Origin: Anthostomella pinea
Lineage: Eukaryota; Ascomycota; Sordariomycetes; Xylariales; Xylariaceae
Assembly: GCA_963556695.1 (NCBI GenBank)
Contig: CAUWAG010000003.1
Location: forward strand, 3,100,001-3,164,000
DNA: 64,000 bases
Direction of reading: 5' to 3'
Shown in pieces: positions 30,078 through 42,325 of this stretch; within the stretch, counting starts at the first letter, position 1; the number at the start of each line of letters is the position of its first letter. Below the pieces are notes generated by a model. The model saw only the letters and a list, made by a program, of their open reading frames with translations, did no database searches and was not told the origin of the DNA. Made by a program: the position numbers and the translations under genes.

Positions 30078-33000
30078 CTAGGCCTCGCCGCCTCGGGCTC
30101 GTCCCCTTCGCCTGAAAAAGTCCATCACTCTTTTCGCCGCACCACTAGTTCCGGCGTGGTCACGGGGTCTGCCGTACTCTTCTTCGTCGTAGGCGTCGAC
30201 AAATCTCTTGTTCTTCTGGAGGATACGACCACCCTGCCGGCTGCTTGTTCTGCGTCCGTCATACTGATCAGAATCGTAGCCAGTCTGGTAGGGTGCCGAG
30301 TTCGGAGGTCTTCGCTGTGGGTGGTCGATGGACGATTCAGAGCCTGAGTTGAGGACCGCTCCTTGCTGCAAGTATGATGGAATGGCAGAGACCCTTGACC
30401 CCGATGGGTAACGCTGATGCTGGGCAGCATTAGACTCGCGGTTTGGTTGAGGTGCCGTTGCCAGTCGTTGTGGCTCATGTGGCTGTTCATACATTCCATC
30501 TCCATACTGCTGTTCCATGTTTCCATGGCTCTGTTGCTGATCCGTATATCGGCCATACTCGTCCACCTCCGGGGGGTCCTGAATAGGAAGATCCGGCTGT
30601 GACGTCTCCGGAGGCGGCGGTGTGGTAGGCTCCTTGCCCAAGCCCATGGCCTTCATGATAGAAAATCGTCGAGGGTTTTGCGGACGGTCGTAGGATGCTT
30701 GGGAACCACCTGCAGATATGCTGCCGCTGCGCTTCTTCCCGAGACCCAAGGAGAATGACCTGCGCGAAGCACGAGAATCCATCGACGCTCTAGAATTGTC
30801 AGGCATGGTGTTGGACATACTGACCGGGGGATATTTCTTCGAGGGCTTTTCCGCCTGCTGATCGGGGCGCTTCTTACGACCCCCAAAGATAGATCCGCTG
30901 CGGCCGAAGATCTTGCCACCAATATCGCCAATGGTGTTTGACCTTCGATGGCCCTTGCCATCGCCCGTTTTCTGTTGCTCTTGCCCTTGGTTGCTGAACC
31001 CGGAGACTTGCGCAAACTTTGAGGGCACGCTGATGCTGGGCCGTCCGAAGTCCATTTCCGGCGCTTCTTGTGGAATCGGATTCGAGATGACGTAGTTCTT
31101 TGCTCCGCCTTTCGGCTGTTGTATGCTTCCATGCGCGTTAGTACCAGCAACGGTAGGGGGTAGAGGCTGGCCATACGACGCTCGCGCAGATGCACCTAAC
31201 CCCCTCGAACCAGTCGACTGCATCGAACCACCTGTAGCTGGCCTTGCAGCCGATGCTCCAGCTGCTGTCGTCATGTAGGCATGATCAGACACGGCGCGTG
31301 TCGCGCTCCCTCTAGGTGGCGGCATGTCCCGTCGGTGAGAACTGGGTGGCTTCCTCTGGTCCCTCGGAGAGCCTGTGACTGCATCCTTGGAAACCGGAGG
31401 ATCTTTGGGCAGTGGCTTGTCATGCGGTGAGTGAACCTCGACAGGACCCTGACTTGAGGTGCGAGCCCTGGTCTTCCCACGTGGCGACGCGTGAGGATCC
31501 GACTGTTCTCCTCCTCTCTGTGTCTGGCTCGTGGGAGCCACATACTCGACCTGGACCGTTCGTCGCTTGCTATCCTTCTGTTGCTTTGCAGAGTCCTCTG
31601 TATCCACTTTGCCCTGTTTCCTTGCCATCTCACCGACTGCCGGAGCTGTCGATTTCGTCTTGGCCGGTTCTCGGACAGATGCGCTTCTTGCCAGGCCTCC
31701 TGACTCGTCCTCAGCGGGCACTGTGGTGTTCTGGATCTCGCTGCTGGTAGTTGTAGCACTAGTGATGAACTCGACCACGTGCGAGTATTCGCTCAACCAG
31801 CTGTGCCGAGCGACCTCGAACAGGTCTGCACGTTTCCGTGGGCTGGGCACGAGAATGCGCCGTAGCAGGTCTCGGGCATGAGGTGTGACATATTCCGGGA
31901 AGGTGAGGGGGGTATTGACAATGTACTTGTACAGGAGGTTGATGTTATCGCCCTCAGGATTGGCGGGATCGTCGTCAAATGGCAGATACCCGGCGAGCAT
32001 GGCATACTAGAAACCCTCGTAAGCAGTCGAACAAGGCAAGCATAGAATAGAGAACCTACCAGGATGACGCCAACACTCCAGACATCGACCTTTCTCCCAG
32101 TGTAGAGCGAATCACTGACGACCAACTCTGGTGCTGCATAGCATGGGCTTCCGCAGCTGGTCTGCATCAGGTCACCTCTGCGCGTGCCGTTTGGTTTGGT
32201 CTTGTCTAGCCCAGAGCGTTTGACAAATTCGCGATCAGGCAGGTGTAACTCCTCCTCCTCAGTCAATTCATCATTAGGGTCAAAGGTGTTGGCAAATCCA
32301 AAGTCGGTGATGATTATGTTTCGATTGCGGTCGAGAAGCAAGTTTTCGAGCTTCAGATCTCGGTGGACGATACCCCTCTTGTGTAGATACCCTACTCCCG
32401 ATATCAATTGAGCGAAGAGTCTTCTAGCAGCATTGTCCTTAAGATATCGGTGGTTGAGGATATAGTCGAAGAGTTCACCTCCCGATGCGTATTCTAGGAC
32501 GATACCGATGTGGCGGTCTGTCTCGGACATCTCGTGTAGTCTGACAATGTTAGGATGCGAAATGCCGCGAAGGATGTTGACCTCGCGGTAGATCTTTTGC
32601 AGTCTAGATGGGTTGCTGCCAACGCTATCCCGCCGGATGAGCTTGATAGCGACCTTCGATCGTGCGTCAGTACCCCTGCTTGTAGGCAGTTGAAGACAGG
32701 TTGCTTACCTGGACACCCCCATCCTGCTTCCAGCCCAGTTTGACCTTGCCAAACTCTCCCTCGCCAATGGTGTTTCCGAGATAGTAATCAGCAAATTTCG
32801 AACCCTTCTCGCGTTTGAGATGGTCGTGCCGACTGCGGCCACCGCGTCTACCGTCATCTTGGCTCTCGTTTGCGGCAACGACCGGAGGTGGCGTCGCGAC
32901 ATCATCGTCGTTGTTTGCCTGATGTGAAGAAGCGGTATGGGGTTGGGATTCCTCCAATCGCTCGCGTTCCCTGTCTAGATCGACTTCGGGTTGCGACACG

Positions 33001-33680
33001 ATAACACGGTTGAGTACCTCACTAGCCTCGCGCGATGGCTGTTTCGACGACGAACTGGAGGGTTGCTCGCGGGATCGGACGGGCATCGTTGTCGATATAG
33101 TCTGTCGGTGGTCTCTGCTACTACTCGGCCTCTGAGAAGGTTCCTGCGCGATGTGCTGCGATACGGCCCTCCGACTCCGTGAGCTCGGTTCGTCGTACGG
33201 CTGTCCATTAGTACTGCCGGGAGTTCGCCTGGGAGAGTTGGCGGCTCGTTCCTCGGCGCGGGCGGCCCTACGCGAGCTTTGTCCACCACCGGAGTTTCCA
33301 TGTTGTGTTGAGGATGTTCGAGGCGGCGCCACTGGAGGCTCGTGTTTCCGGCGGCTCGATGATGCCCTCTCGTAGTCAGCGGAAGGAGCCGCCAGAGTGA
33401 CTGGCGAAGCCAGTGCGGTTCGCGATGTCATTGGCGATGAATGGGACTGTTCTGTATAGGTTGGGTTGGGGCTTGCAGCGCTATTCCCGCTCGGTCTTCT
33501 AGACGGGCGTCTTGATGAGGATGCAGGCGAAGAAGCGTTCGGGTGGTCTCGGTTTGCATGGCGACCTTCTCGGCTGGGAGAGTATTGGCGGTGTGACGAC
33601 GAGGTTGCGGGCGAGTGAGTGTTCAACGCAGGGATCGAGGCTGGCTGGTGAGGAGCTGACTGCAATGCAGCAGAAGACAT
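30078..33680 (-). CDS. Kin4-type serine/threonine protein kinase
   Basis: Exons 32709-33680, 32060-32653 and 30078-32006 with 55- and 53-nt introns give 1164 residues. The first 290 residues are a Ser/Arg/Pro-rich tail. The kinase domain follows: GEGEFGKV (P-loop), VAIKLI, YASGGELFDYI, HRDLKLENLLLD, TDFGFAN, SCGSPCYAAPELV and [23 protein letters not shown]. The insert between DFG and APE (DREFVKRSGLDKTKPNG) and PANPEGDNINLLYKYI match yeast Kin4/Frk1 and fission yeast Ppk1. Kin4 is the spindle-position checkpoint kinase that restrains mitotic exit in budding yeast; the role here is inferred. The 600-residue C-terminal tail is disordered with basic patches and RRSFSLG-type sites, ending in a KRVMDFFRRRGRARGGEA motif. 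All catalytic residues are intact. Confidence 0.94.
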
Positions 33681-36600
33681 CTTCCACGCGAGACGCGTAG
33701 AATGGTGCGACTAGACGAGGGCTGGGAACGTGAGTCGTGGCCACCAGGTAGCGCCGCTGTTGCAGGAAATCTCGTTTTGAAAACAAACAAATGGTTGGGG
33801 CCGACTGCTGGATGGTGAGTCGTCGGTACCAAGAACAGAGATACCGTAATCAAATTTATGTTTTTGACAGGAATTGCGTAGACGTCTTCAATTCAGACGA
33901 CTCGCTTGTTTGGATCGTCCAATTAGCCAGCTCAGGCGGATATGGCCTGGCGGTCAGGTCGGTCAGGTCTGTTGTCGCGTTTGAAGGAAGCGAAGGCCAA
34001 GAATGCTTGCAGTGGGCGGAGCGGCTGATCAGCGGCTCGGATTGGCAAGTCTGGCTCCCTTGCCTTCCTGTCTGTGTCTCGTTATCGGACGAACTGGTGT
34101 TACTTGGAACGGTGTCGCTCGTTCGTCGGTTGGTCGGTTAGTCGGTCGCAAAAAAACCAAGCTCTGCTCGCCTGCGCGTTTCGTCGTTGGGTCGTTGGGT
34201 CTCTGGGGCCTTGTTGGATCGGGTGCCTGAATTGTTGCTTTTTTAAGGGGCCTTTTGGGCGATGCAAGTCCGGGGCCCAGTGCGCTTTCTTCCTTTCCAA
34301 TGCTCTCGCAGGTTCCGCGACAAACGGGTAGAATGCTCAGAGTTTCAATGACAGGCAAATCTGACAAAATTGACGGGCTATGTTATTATCTTGGAGGCGG
34401 TAGGCAGCTCGAGAATCTCGGGTCGGGTATCCGGAAAATGAACAACGACTCGAACGGCCAGGCGAGATGTATGGGTATTATGGATGAGTCAGGCAACCAA
34501 CGCTTTCGCTTTCTCTCTATCAAAATCAAGAAAAAACAGGTCAGTCAAGCAATTATTGGTATGAACTTCGTGTTCGGCTGAGAATGTTGGGCGCTCACAA
34601 CTCTTAACAAGTCGCAGTGTACATGTAGGTATGGGTTGAGGATCGCGGCTGAGGTACGTACAGCGGTACCCGTGTGTTGTTGGCCTTATCACAGAATGGC
34701 AGGATGGCCGGAAGAAGCTCGAAGAGGACCGCAGTGAACACAGACAGGCGGCGTCGTCTCTTCTAGTAATGACTGTGCTCTCCAATGTTGGTCTTGACGG
34801 CTCGCATGAACTACGCAGAAAGAGTTCAACCCGACCGTCGACGGGGAGTGGAAACAGAGGACACGAGCAAGGCAGTGAAATGAAGCGTTTATGGGGACCA
34901 TCTTATTACCTGGAGATTGGTGAGATTGGACACTGAGAGCGAATGGGGATGGGCCAGGGTTCCCTGTGCCACGGTCGATTATCCAATGTTAGCGGACACC
35001 GCGCTGTGGCTCAGTGGTTCCAGCGAGACGCAGTGAGTGTCAGGTCTCTCTCAGTCGCGTTAACCTCTCGTTTACAGCGCGTGTTTCTCTGCGGCGGGCC
35101 CAAGTGAGAAACGGCGCTTTGAGAAAACACCGCTAACTCTCAAGGGGACACGCGGAGTGGGCGCATTAGGCCAAGGACCGACTGTGGCTGCTGCTGCAAT
35201 CTTTGAGCACTAACCCCATTTGGCAAAATGCTATGAGTGAACCCCGGCAGCCCCGGGTCGTCAAATGCAGGTACAGGACGATTGATGGCGGCACTCGTGC
35301 ATGTAGCATCTCGACAGCCCTCACTCACACCGAAGAATGGACGCCGACATTAAATAATATGATCTACGGGATCACCAAATCTACTCTCCTGCAGGTTATT
35401 TGTATGATTTCGCGCCTACACAGTAATCGACGGCTTGGCTGCGAGGACTACAAGTATCGAAGAGGTCCCCTATCAGGACCGACAAACTTAGGTAGGTACC
35501 TACAATTTGGTAAGCTGCCGAACTGCCCGTTGCGCTTCAATGTTGACGCTCCTCTCTCTTGTTACTTCTTCACGTATCAAAACCATCCCAATGACTCGCC
35601 AATGTCAACATTGAAGTCTGCCCAAGACGAGTGTTCTTCAGACTTTTCATTGCCGGTCTAGGACTCCAGTCAGAACCAAACGTGGATCTGATCGTGGTCG
35701 GTGCGTCCATGAGGGCTGCTCGGGTGGATATATTATATCTCCCTCTGTCATGCAACTATCCGCCAACGTTCATGTTGCAGTAAGCAGTACGACCAGACTG
35801 ATATTAGACGCTACGCCGCACTGATCCCGACCAACTTTTGCTTGCCTCCAAATACATGCAATCAGTCTGGCGATTGTGAATCCCAGGCACGTCCATCACG
35901 CCTGTGTCACATGGAGAATGGCATGACGAGTTGCAAGGATCAGAGAACTATCCCGCTGGCGGATGCACGCTCCCACAAGGATGAGGTGCCAGGATGCCCA
36001 TTGCCGCCAGGATGCCAGAAGTTAGAACTGAGGAGATGCCGAAGGGAGTCGACGCTACGAGCGATCTTGAAACAACAAGGCCCCCGGGCTGTAAATTTTG
36101 GACAGATAGGCAACCTCGGTCCTCCAAGCTTCCAAAAGAAGAGCCTGAATGCCTTCTTCCATCATTCGTCATCCGTCATGCATTCCAGCATCCATCGTCT
36201 GCATGCCATGAACGGATAGCTCCAGCACTTCACTCTAGCATCGGCGGGTTCGGCTTCTGTGCTTCTATGCGTCTTCGCTTCCTCTTCTATGCCATGGGGC
36301 CCTAGCTTCGGGACTGCTCATCAGTCGCTTCCAATGGGTCTTCGGCCATGCAAGGCTGACGTTTGTTTCTGTTCCGTTTCCGTGCTCCATCAAAACTCGA
36401 GAACATTCAACAAGCGTCGTGACTGATCAACAGGATCTGGGCGCTAACGATCACTATTCGCGTCGACCCCAAAGTGCGTCATCGTTTGCTGCAGACTGCA
36501 GTTGTACCTTAGACGGTGCCAGCTGTTGCTTTTGCCTGGAAGCGAGATTCACCACCCGGCGAAGGACCAATCGTTTGGTGTCATCGCCTCTGCCTCGACG

Positions 36601-39600
36601 GCCACGAACAGTGAACACCACCAGAATCGGGTAGATACCTGATAGTCGTGTTGTTGCTTTACCTCTTACCACGCGCTTGGCCAAGCAGCTCTCGTCAGCC
36701 ATGATCCAGCAAGGCTGGAACGCTGTCTACCGTGTGTACCCATCGTGCTCTCCTACTCAACCATATATTGAATCGTTTCCTCCTGCGAACGAGACTCCAT
36801 TCTACTTTTGGCCAGGATGTATGGCTAAACTCGATCCGATCCTTCCAACAAGCTTAGAGCATTGAGTGAGATGGCGATACTCCTGCATTGACATGGGAAA
36901 TGACATCGACGGATGCGAGCAGGGATCAGCCCAAAGGGGAGCTGCTGTCCCCATCCCCATCCTCATGCATGATGCCCATGCCCTGGTGCCCGAGCTGCGT
37001 GCATGTCCGTGTTAACGGCACACCTGCGCGACGCTTGTTTCTTCACGCGCTTAGAAGCTGGATGAAGCTCTGATGATCGTCTCGGATCTCAATCGCATTA
37101 TCGTCACTTAGCCCACCTTCACCTCATACAAAGGTCGCGCGGCCTCCCGTGTCGGTCAGGGTTGTTCCCCGCATGAAACGCCATAGGAGCACGCAAACCT
37201 TGGTACAACCACCACAATCACCACACTCGAGTCGACACCAGGCGATGGGCCGAGCGTGGCGCCTCTAGTCTGCCGGGTCAACACGTTGCGATTCGGATTC
37301 TTGGGATTGGTGGTTCTATTTCGAGTCTCGTTCCTGCGCTCACTCCTGCCACTCGTCATCTACTAGGAATCCGGACCTCGAGAAAGGGACAAAGGAACGG
37401 AGTGTGGCGACCAGCCAATATCGCAACGTTCATGCTATCGCACGCTGATCACACCTTCATGAGCACCAAATATCCCGCGACGCGTCTCCAAGCACCGTCT
37501 TAGCGCCACTCGCAACCAGACACGGGCCTGTCATCTCTCGAGTGAGACTACATCTGGGCCACCCATACAGTCAATCTATCTGAAAGCAGGTCGGAACTAC
37601 GCTTCAGAGGTATGCCTACTGCTAGGAATGCGCCTCCCAAGCTGTTTGGTTAGTGATATGAGGGTTACCCCAGGTTCAGCCCTCATTCAGCCAGCCATCT
37701 TGTCAGCCCTCTAATGCGGAAGATTCATTTGGCCTGGGGATTAAACTCTTGCAACACAGCATGGATGCAGGTTTGATAAGGGTGCCGTCATTTGTCATGA
37801 CGCTGTCAATAATTCCGAGCCTCCAATTGCCGTTCGTCACACTTCGAGGGTCTTAGTTGGTCATAACCTTCTTCGATACTGTATGTAGCAGACTTACTAC
37901 CTACCCCCCTGGACAATCCCCGAAGGATACATGTAACCGTTACGCGAACCGGCCGAGCATCGTCAGGAGAGGAAGGCCTTCATGGTTGAGCTTGTCTTTC
38001 AGACATGATATGAAATTGCACAGGTGGTCCTGACATTCTTCTCGAGTGACACAACCTACCACCACTCGGGAGTATCTGTCTCTCGGGTACAAAGTATCGT
38101 CCACGACATCGAGAGTCATCTCCTCGAAACACACGCCCTGAAATTCCCGATCAGATGCCGTCACACGACGTCGAGCTGCAATCCATGGCGTACCTGCAGC
38201 TGCAACCACACGCAAACCCCTGGGCATCAACGATAAACTGCTTGAGAGACCCATGGGTTACACTGGCGATGGATGTCTCGGGAGGCTTGGTGTGCATGCT
38301 CCACGGCAGCAAGGCTCAGGGTCCTATGCCCACAAAGTCTCGAATGGCGGTCATTGACACCTTGCTTACAGCCCTTATCAATGTCATACCATTTTTATCA
38401 ACTCTTCAGTCAATTATCACCCAAAGCTGGACATCACTACCAAGCCTTGCTTCGGTTCCTCATGAGACAAGCAGAGGATGCCTGGATACAGCAAAGAGCC
38501 CCCAAGGCGCCTGAAACATCGTTGCAGTCCATATCGGGCAATAACCAATGATTGACCACACCGATCCACGAAACCACCTCATCAGCTCATCTCGCAAACA
38601 CATCCGTATTCGAATTCTGGGTTCAGACCTCTTGCTTCATGAAGAGACACTCCTCAGAGTAACTTGCTTTCTCTCATATTAGTTGCACACAACGACTGAT
38701 AAGAACAGACAATGTTAGGGAGTGATGGCGACTCGCGGACGGCAACGGCTGGATTCCAATCAGGCATCTCTGCCATTCAGCATCTACTGACTACTTACCT
38801 GTACCCGTGATCAGGTTGTCTAGTCTACGGAACTTCTGGAACACGCTCAGATAAGTCAGGAAGATCCGCCGCGGACGCATGCTTGCTCTCTTTCTACCGC
38901 CTGGCGGTGGAGCCGGCGGACTGCTCGAAATGGTGCCGATACCTGGGGAGACCTGTAATCCCCTGATAAAGGAGGCTAGTTGAGCTGAGGCTTTGATATC
39001 ACACGTACGTCCCGTGCCACATATGGCTCTTGAGTGTATTGCTCCTATGTATATCGGACACGACTTAACTAGGTACTTAAAGAGATGGCATCGATGGGGT
39101 TCCGGCACGACTGAGTCCTTTGTTTCGTGGTTCCAACACACAAAGCGATATGATATCTGGCATATTCCTTCTCCCATTTGCTACAATGTCTTTGTGGCCA
39201 GTGGGTTGTACCGAATGACACGGCAAAGCTCGCAATAGACGGAGGGCCTATCAGGAATGTGCCAGATAGCACATCCTGCAATGAGAGTGTCGTTGTGGCT
39301 CGAGAGAACCCTCTGAAGATAGACTCAATAGCTTGCCTGCTCGATGTGTGGCAGTGGTCAGTCCTGATTCATTATGTATAGAATTTCTCGTATATTCTAC
39401 ACAAGCCTGACTCAACTCTCCGTAAACATCGTCAATGACAACTTCCAGGAGGCTGTATGCGGATTGGTCTGATACATGATTGCCTTTCCAGTATTCAGGG
39501 GTGCTAAGTATCCCTGATAGATCATCAGTATGGCATCGACGATAGTCAAGCTCGGGTGAGTGGCGTGACTCGCTACTTGGCGATCGTTGGAGATGCTCCT

Positions 39601-41502
39601 GACTACGATGACAGCACTCCTGTACTTGTTGTGAACTCAATGCGACCACCGCGCTCACTCGTCACTGAGATCGATTAGGCAGAAGCCTGCTTTCTAGTTA
39701 CCATTGTCGGTGGTCATGGGGCGCCAGTATTCGGTCATAGATGGATCAATTGCTTCTTCCGTAGCTCAAGGTTCGGCAGAGGCTGTCAAGCGTGTTTACG
39801 TGGCAGATCGAGAGACAGTGGTAAACTTGAATATAATATCGTTCGCTATCCCCCTGATATCTGATGAGGTCAGATATCACTTCTTTACACAATCAGGACT
39901 GCTCTGGCCCTATTCCAGGTCTCTTTAGGTAGCTGAGAGCCCTCACCTGAGGCTCCTTCGAGACTGGAGCCCCTATTCCGGCTTTACCCCAACCCTCAAA
40001 CCATCTCACAGGGGACCTGGATAGATTGCAAGACATGGAGATCTCTTGATGCCCTCTGGGAGCTACCAGCTTCTAGATATTCTCTGCTTACCTTGCACGC
40101 CTTAGGGTGTTGATGTAGGTGTATCTTATTCTTGGGTATCTGCTGCTCTCCGTGTTGTCTCCAGGCGCTTACAAGACGCCGCACAAAACAAAACAGGGCC
40201 AAATTATGAGGGGGGCGTCGATGTGAATATGTTCGGTAGGTACTGGCCCCCTCTCAGCCAGAGGTCCTAATGATACACAGCGTAATATGGCACCGTGCTC
40301 CAACAGGGCTCCTGGACTGTACCTCTCGTTGCCTTGGAGTGAGGCAATGAACCTCCAGCTTCCCGAGACTCATCTCTTATACATTATGAATCCTAGTCTC
40401 TGGATTTACTGTACGCTTCTTCGGTTCTCCATTCCTGGTCAGAGTGGATGTTCAGCTATTCTCACATGGACTCGTGCCTTATTGTCCTAGGACAGCGGCA
40501 CTCCTAAAGCAGGTTGGATGTAGGCCGTAGGTCTGTTTCACCACTCTCTTGTGAACAAGCCCAGATTTTCGCCTTGTTGAGTCGAGTCCATCTTTGGAAG
40601 AGCGTCTAGTAGATTCAACCATGACGATAGTGAGTAGATGTTCGTGGGCGGTGACGTCGAGCAGACTAACGTCGAGATATACACTTCAAATGGCTTACCA
40701 GATACGGTGACAGGAGATACCCACCAAACGAATATGAATGGAAATTACTAAGTTGGTCATGACTGGCTGTCTACTTCCTGCTAGTAGAGCTTCAAATAAA
40801 TGTGTGTCAGCTGGATACCAAATCGGAAGTCTAGCTCGTCAATTGCAAAGAGAGAACGGATACGTAGAGATTGGCATCTTATCATCAGACCTCAGGAGGT
40901 AATCATATCACGTCTAGGTATGCGTTGATGAAGATGTTACTTGGAAGCTTCACTACCCCCAAGAGCACTGAGTTGACATAAATATCACTGTCAGTTGCAA
41001 CTCCTAAGGCTTCGATATAGTTCTTGAAATACCTTTTTCACCTGAGAGGACCCTCGAATAAGACTCTAGCAGGGTTTCCAGACTGCGCGTTCATGGGTCA
41101 AGGGTCTCAGAGTAAACATCCATGTTGATAACCGCGTGATTGCAGCTGAGAGCTGTCAAAGTACCGTCTGTGATCGTGGCGAGTCCGACTTATCACATTA
41201 CGAATCAAGTCTCGATTAAGAATAAGGGGCACATTACCAGCGTATCAGTGCATACGCCCGACGTCACAACTGAGCAAACGTTCTCTTGACATGCTGTTGT
41301 ACACCCCACACATTTGCTCCGTATAACCACCCTACCAAGACCATCACTACCAAAGCACGCGAGGAAGCATGCCCTATTGGACCGACCTTCACTTCCCAAT
41401 AGATGCCCCCACGATCGTGCCCTGTCCTGCCCAAATGTCTTCGCCTCCACCCCCAGCCAATCTCTCACATCAGCGTATGATCTGATGACCTCGTAGATAT
41501 TA
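33681..41502. other. Gene-poor region, 7.8 kb
   Basis: No gene I can support on either strand, although composition is balanced and there is no RIP signature. The first 1.3 kb is the kinase promoter and includes a TCGTTGGG repeat near 34180. A TAGGTAGGTACCTAC palindrome lies near 35489. The frame at 37940-38254 (minus) has some protein-like character but no recognisable family. Confidence 0.45.
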
Positions 41503-41877
41503 TCAAGCAATAATGCCCAAATGAGTATGCCCAAACCTCGTCCCATACTTCAGCCCAAACCCAAACATCCGATCCATACCAATATGAGCCAACCAGATGA
41601 GCGCCGCTCCGGTCAGACGCGCATCACCTCGTGCGAATCCAGTACACAGCAAGAGTATCGGTGGCGTCTCGGTGTGGAGGGTATTGTATGTAGCGGCGCC
41701 AGCTACGTTGTTGGCCAGGAAGCCTGCCATCCCCAAGTCCGGGAGAAGAATACCGCCGGCAAAGAGCCACCATGATAGCCCGGTGCGCCAGTAGGCCCAG
41801 ATGGTGGATGTGAAGATGGCAGCGCCTTCTGCGCGGAGGAGGATGCGTGGCCAGCTTTGGACTGTGCCGTCGGACAT
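41503..41877 (-). CDS. DUF4260 family small membrane protein
   Basis: A single-exon gene of 124 residues. The sequence matches the DUF4260 pattern: WPRILLRAEGAA, WWLFAGGILLPDLGMAGFLA, AATYNTLHTETPPILLLC and the closing ALIWLAHIGMDRMFGFGLKY...GHTHLG. Four hydrophobic helices make it an integral membrane protein. The family occurs mainly in bacteria with scattered fungal members and has no established function. The conserved H (LHT), the HxxxDR motif and the final H/THLG are all present. It stands alone: no supported gene lies within 5 kb. Confidence 0.85.
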   Translation of the reverse strand: MSDGTVQSWPRILLRAEGAAIFTSTIWAYWRTGLSWWLFAGGILLPDLGMAGFLANNVAGAATYNTLHTETPPILLLCTGFARGDARLTGAALIWLAHIGMDRMFGFGLKYGTRFGHTHLGIIA

Positions 41878-42068
41878 TGTGGAAGTTATGTGGTATCGAT
41901 GAGGAAGAAGAAGTCGCTACTGATTGTTTTATCGAGGATGTTGTCGATGCTGTGTAATCGGAAGGAACCGCTGCCCCCTTCAGATATATATATATACAAT
42001 TGTCTGGTGAAGGAGCGGCCCCATCGGAGACTTTTGTGTGGTCAGTGTAGGTCTAACGTTGCGCCGAC

Positions 42069-42112
42069 TCTCGCGCAGATCTCGCGCGGATCTCGCGCAG
42101 GTCTCGCGCAAC
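42069..42112 (+). repeat. 11-bp tandem repeat (TCTCGCGCAGR)
   Basis: Four units of an 11-bp word rich in CGCG. The last unit runs into AACAACGCCTATGGTCGGCA, a sequence repeated at 42297-42325 with few changes, so part of the array was duplicated about 195 bp downstream. Confidence 0.85.
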
Positions 42113-42296
42113 AACGCCTATGGTCGGCAGGTACGGAAGCTTCGCCCAGTTCATTTCTTTCTATCTCGACGGGATATGAAAGATTATTCACGGTCACGGT
42201 GAGCTACGGGTAAGTGCCTGGGTTCATGTTCTTCAATGCCTTGCTCAGCTCAGTTTCTTCCTTGAAGTTGCAGCCGGCATCTGATACAACAGCAGA

Positions 42297-42325
42297 TCTC
42301 GCAACAACGCCCATGGTCGGCAAGT
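42297..42325 (+). repeat. Dispersed copy of the 42102-42132 sequence
   Basis: TCTCGCAACAACGCCCATGG and the following bases repeat 42102-42132 in the same orientation, lacking one GC pair. Confidence 0.75.

Noticed and set aside
37940..38254. 104-codon frame with a protein-like tail (DRYSRVVVGCVTREECQ)
   Set aside because: Only about 65 residues look plausible and I found no upstream exon or family match.
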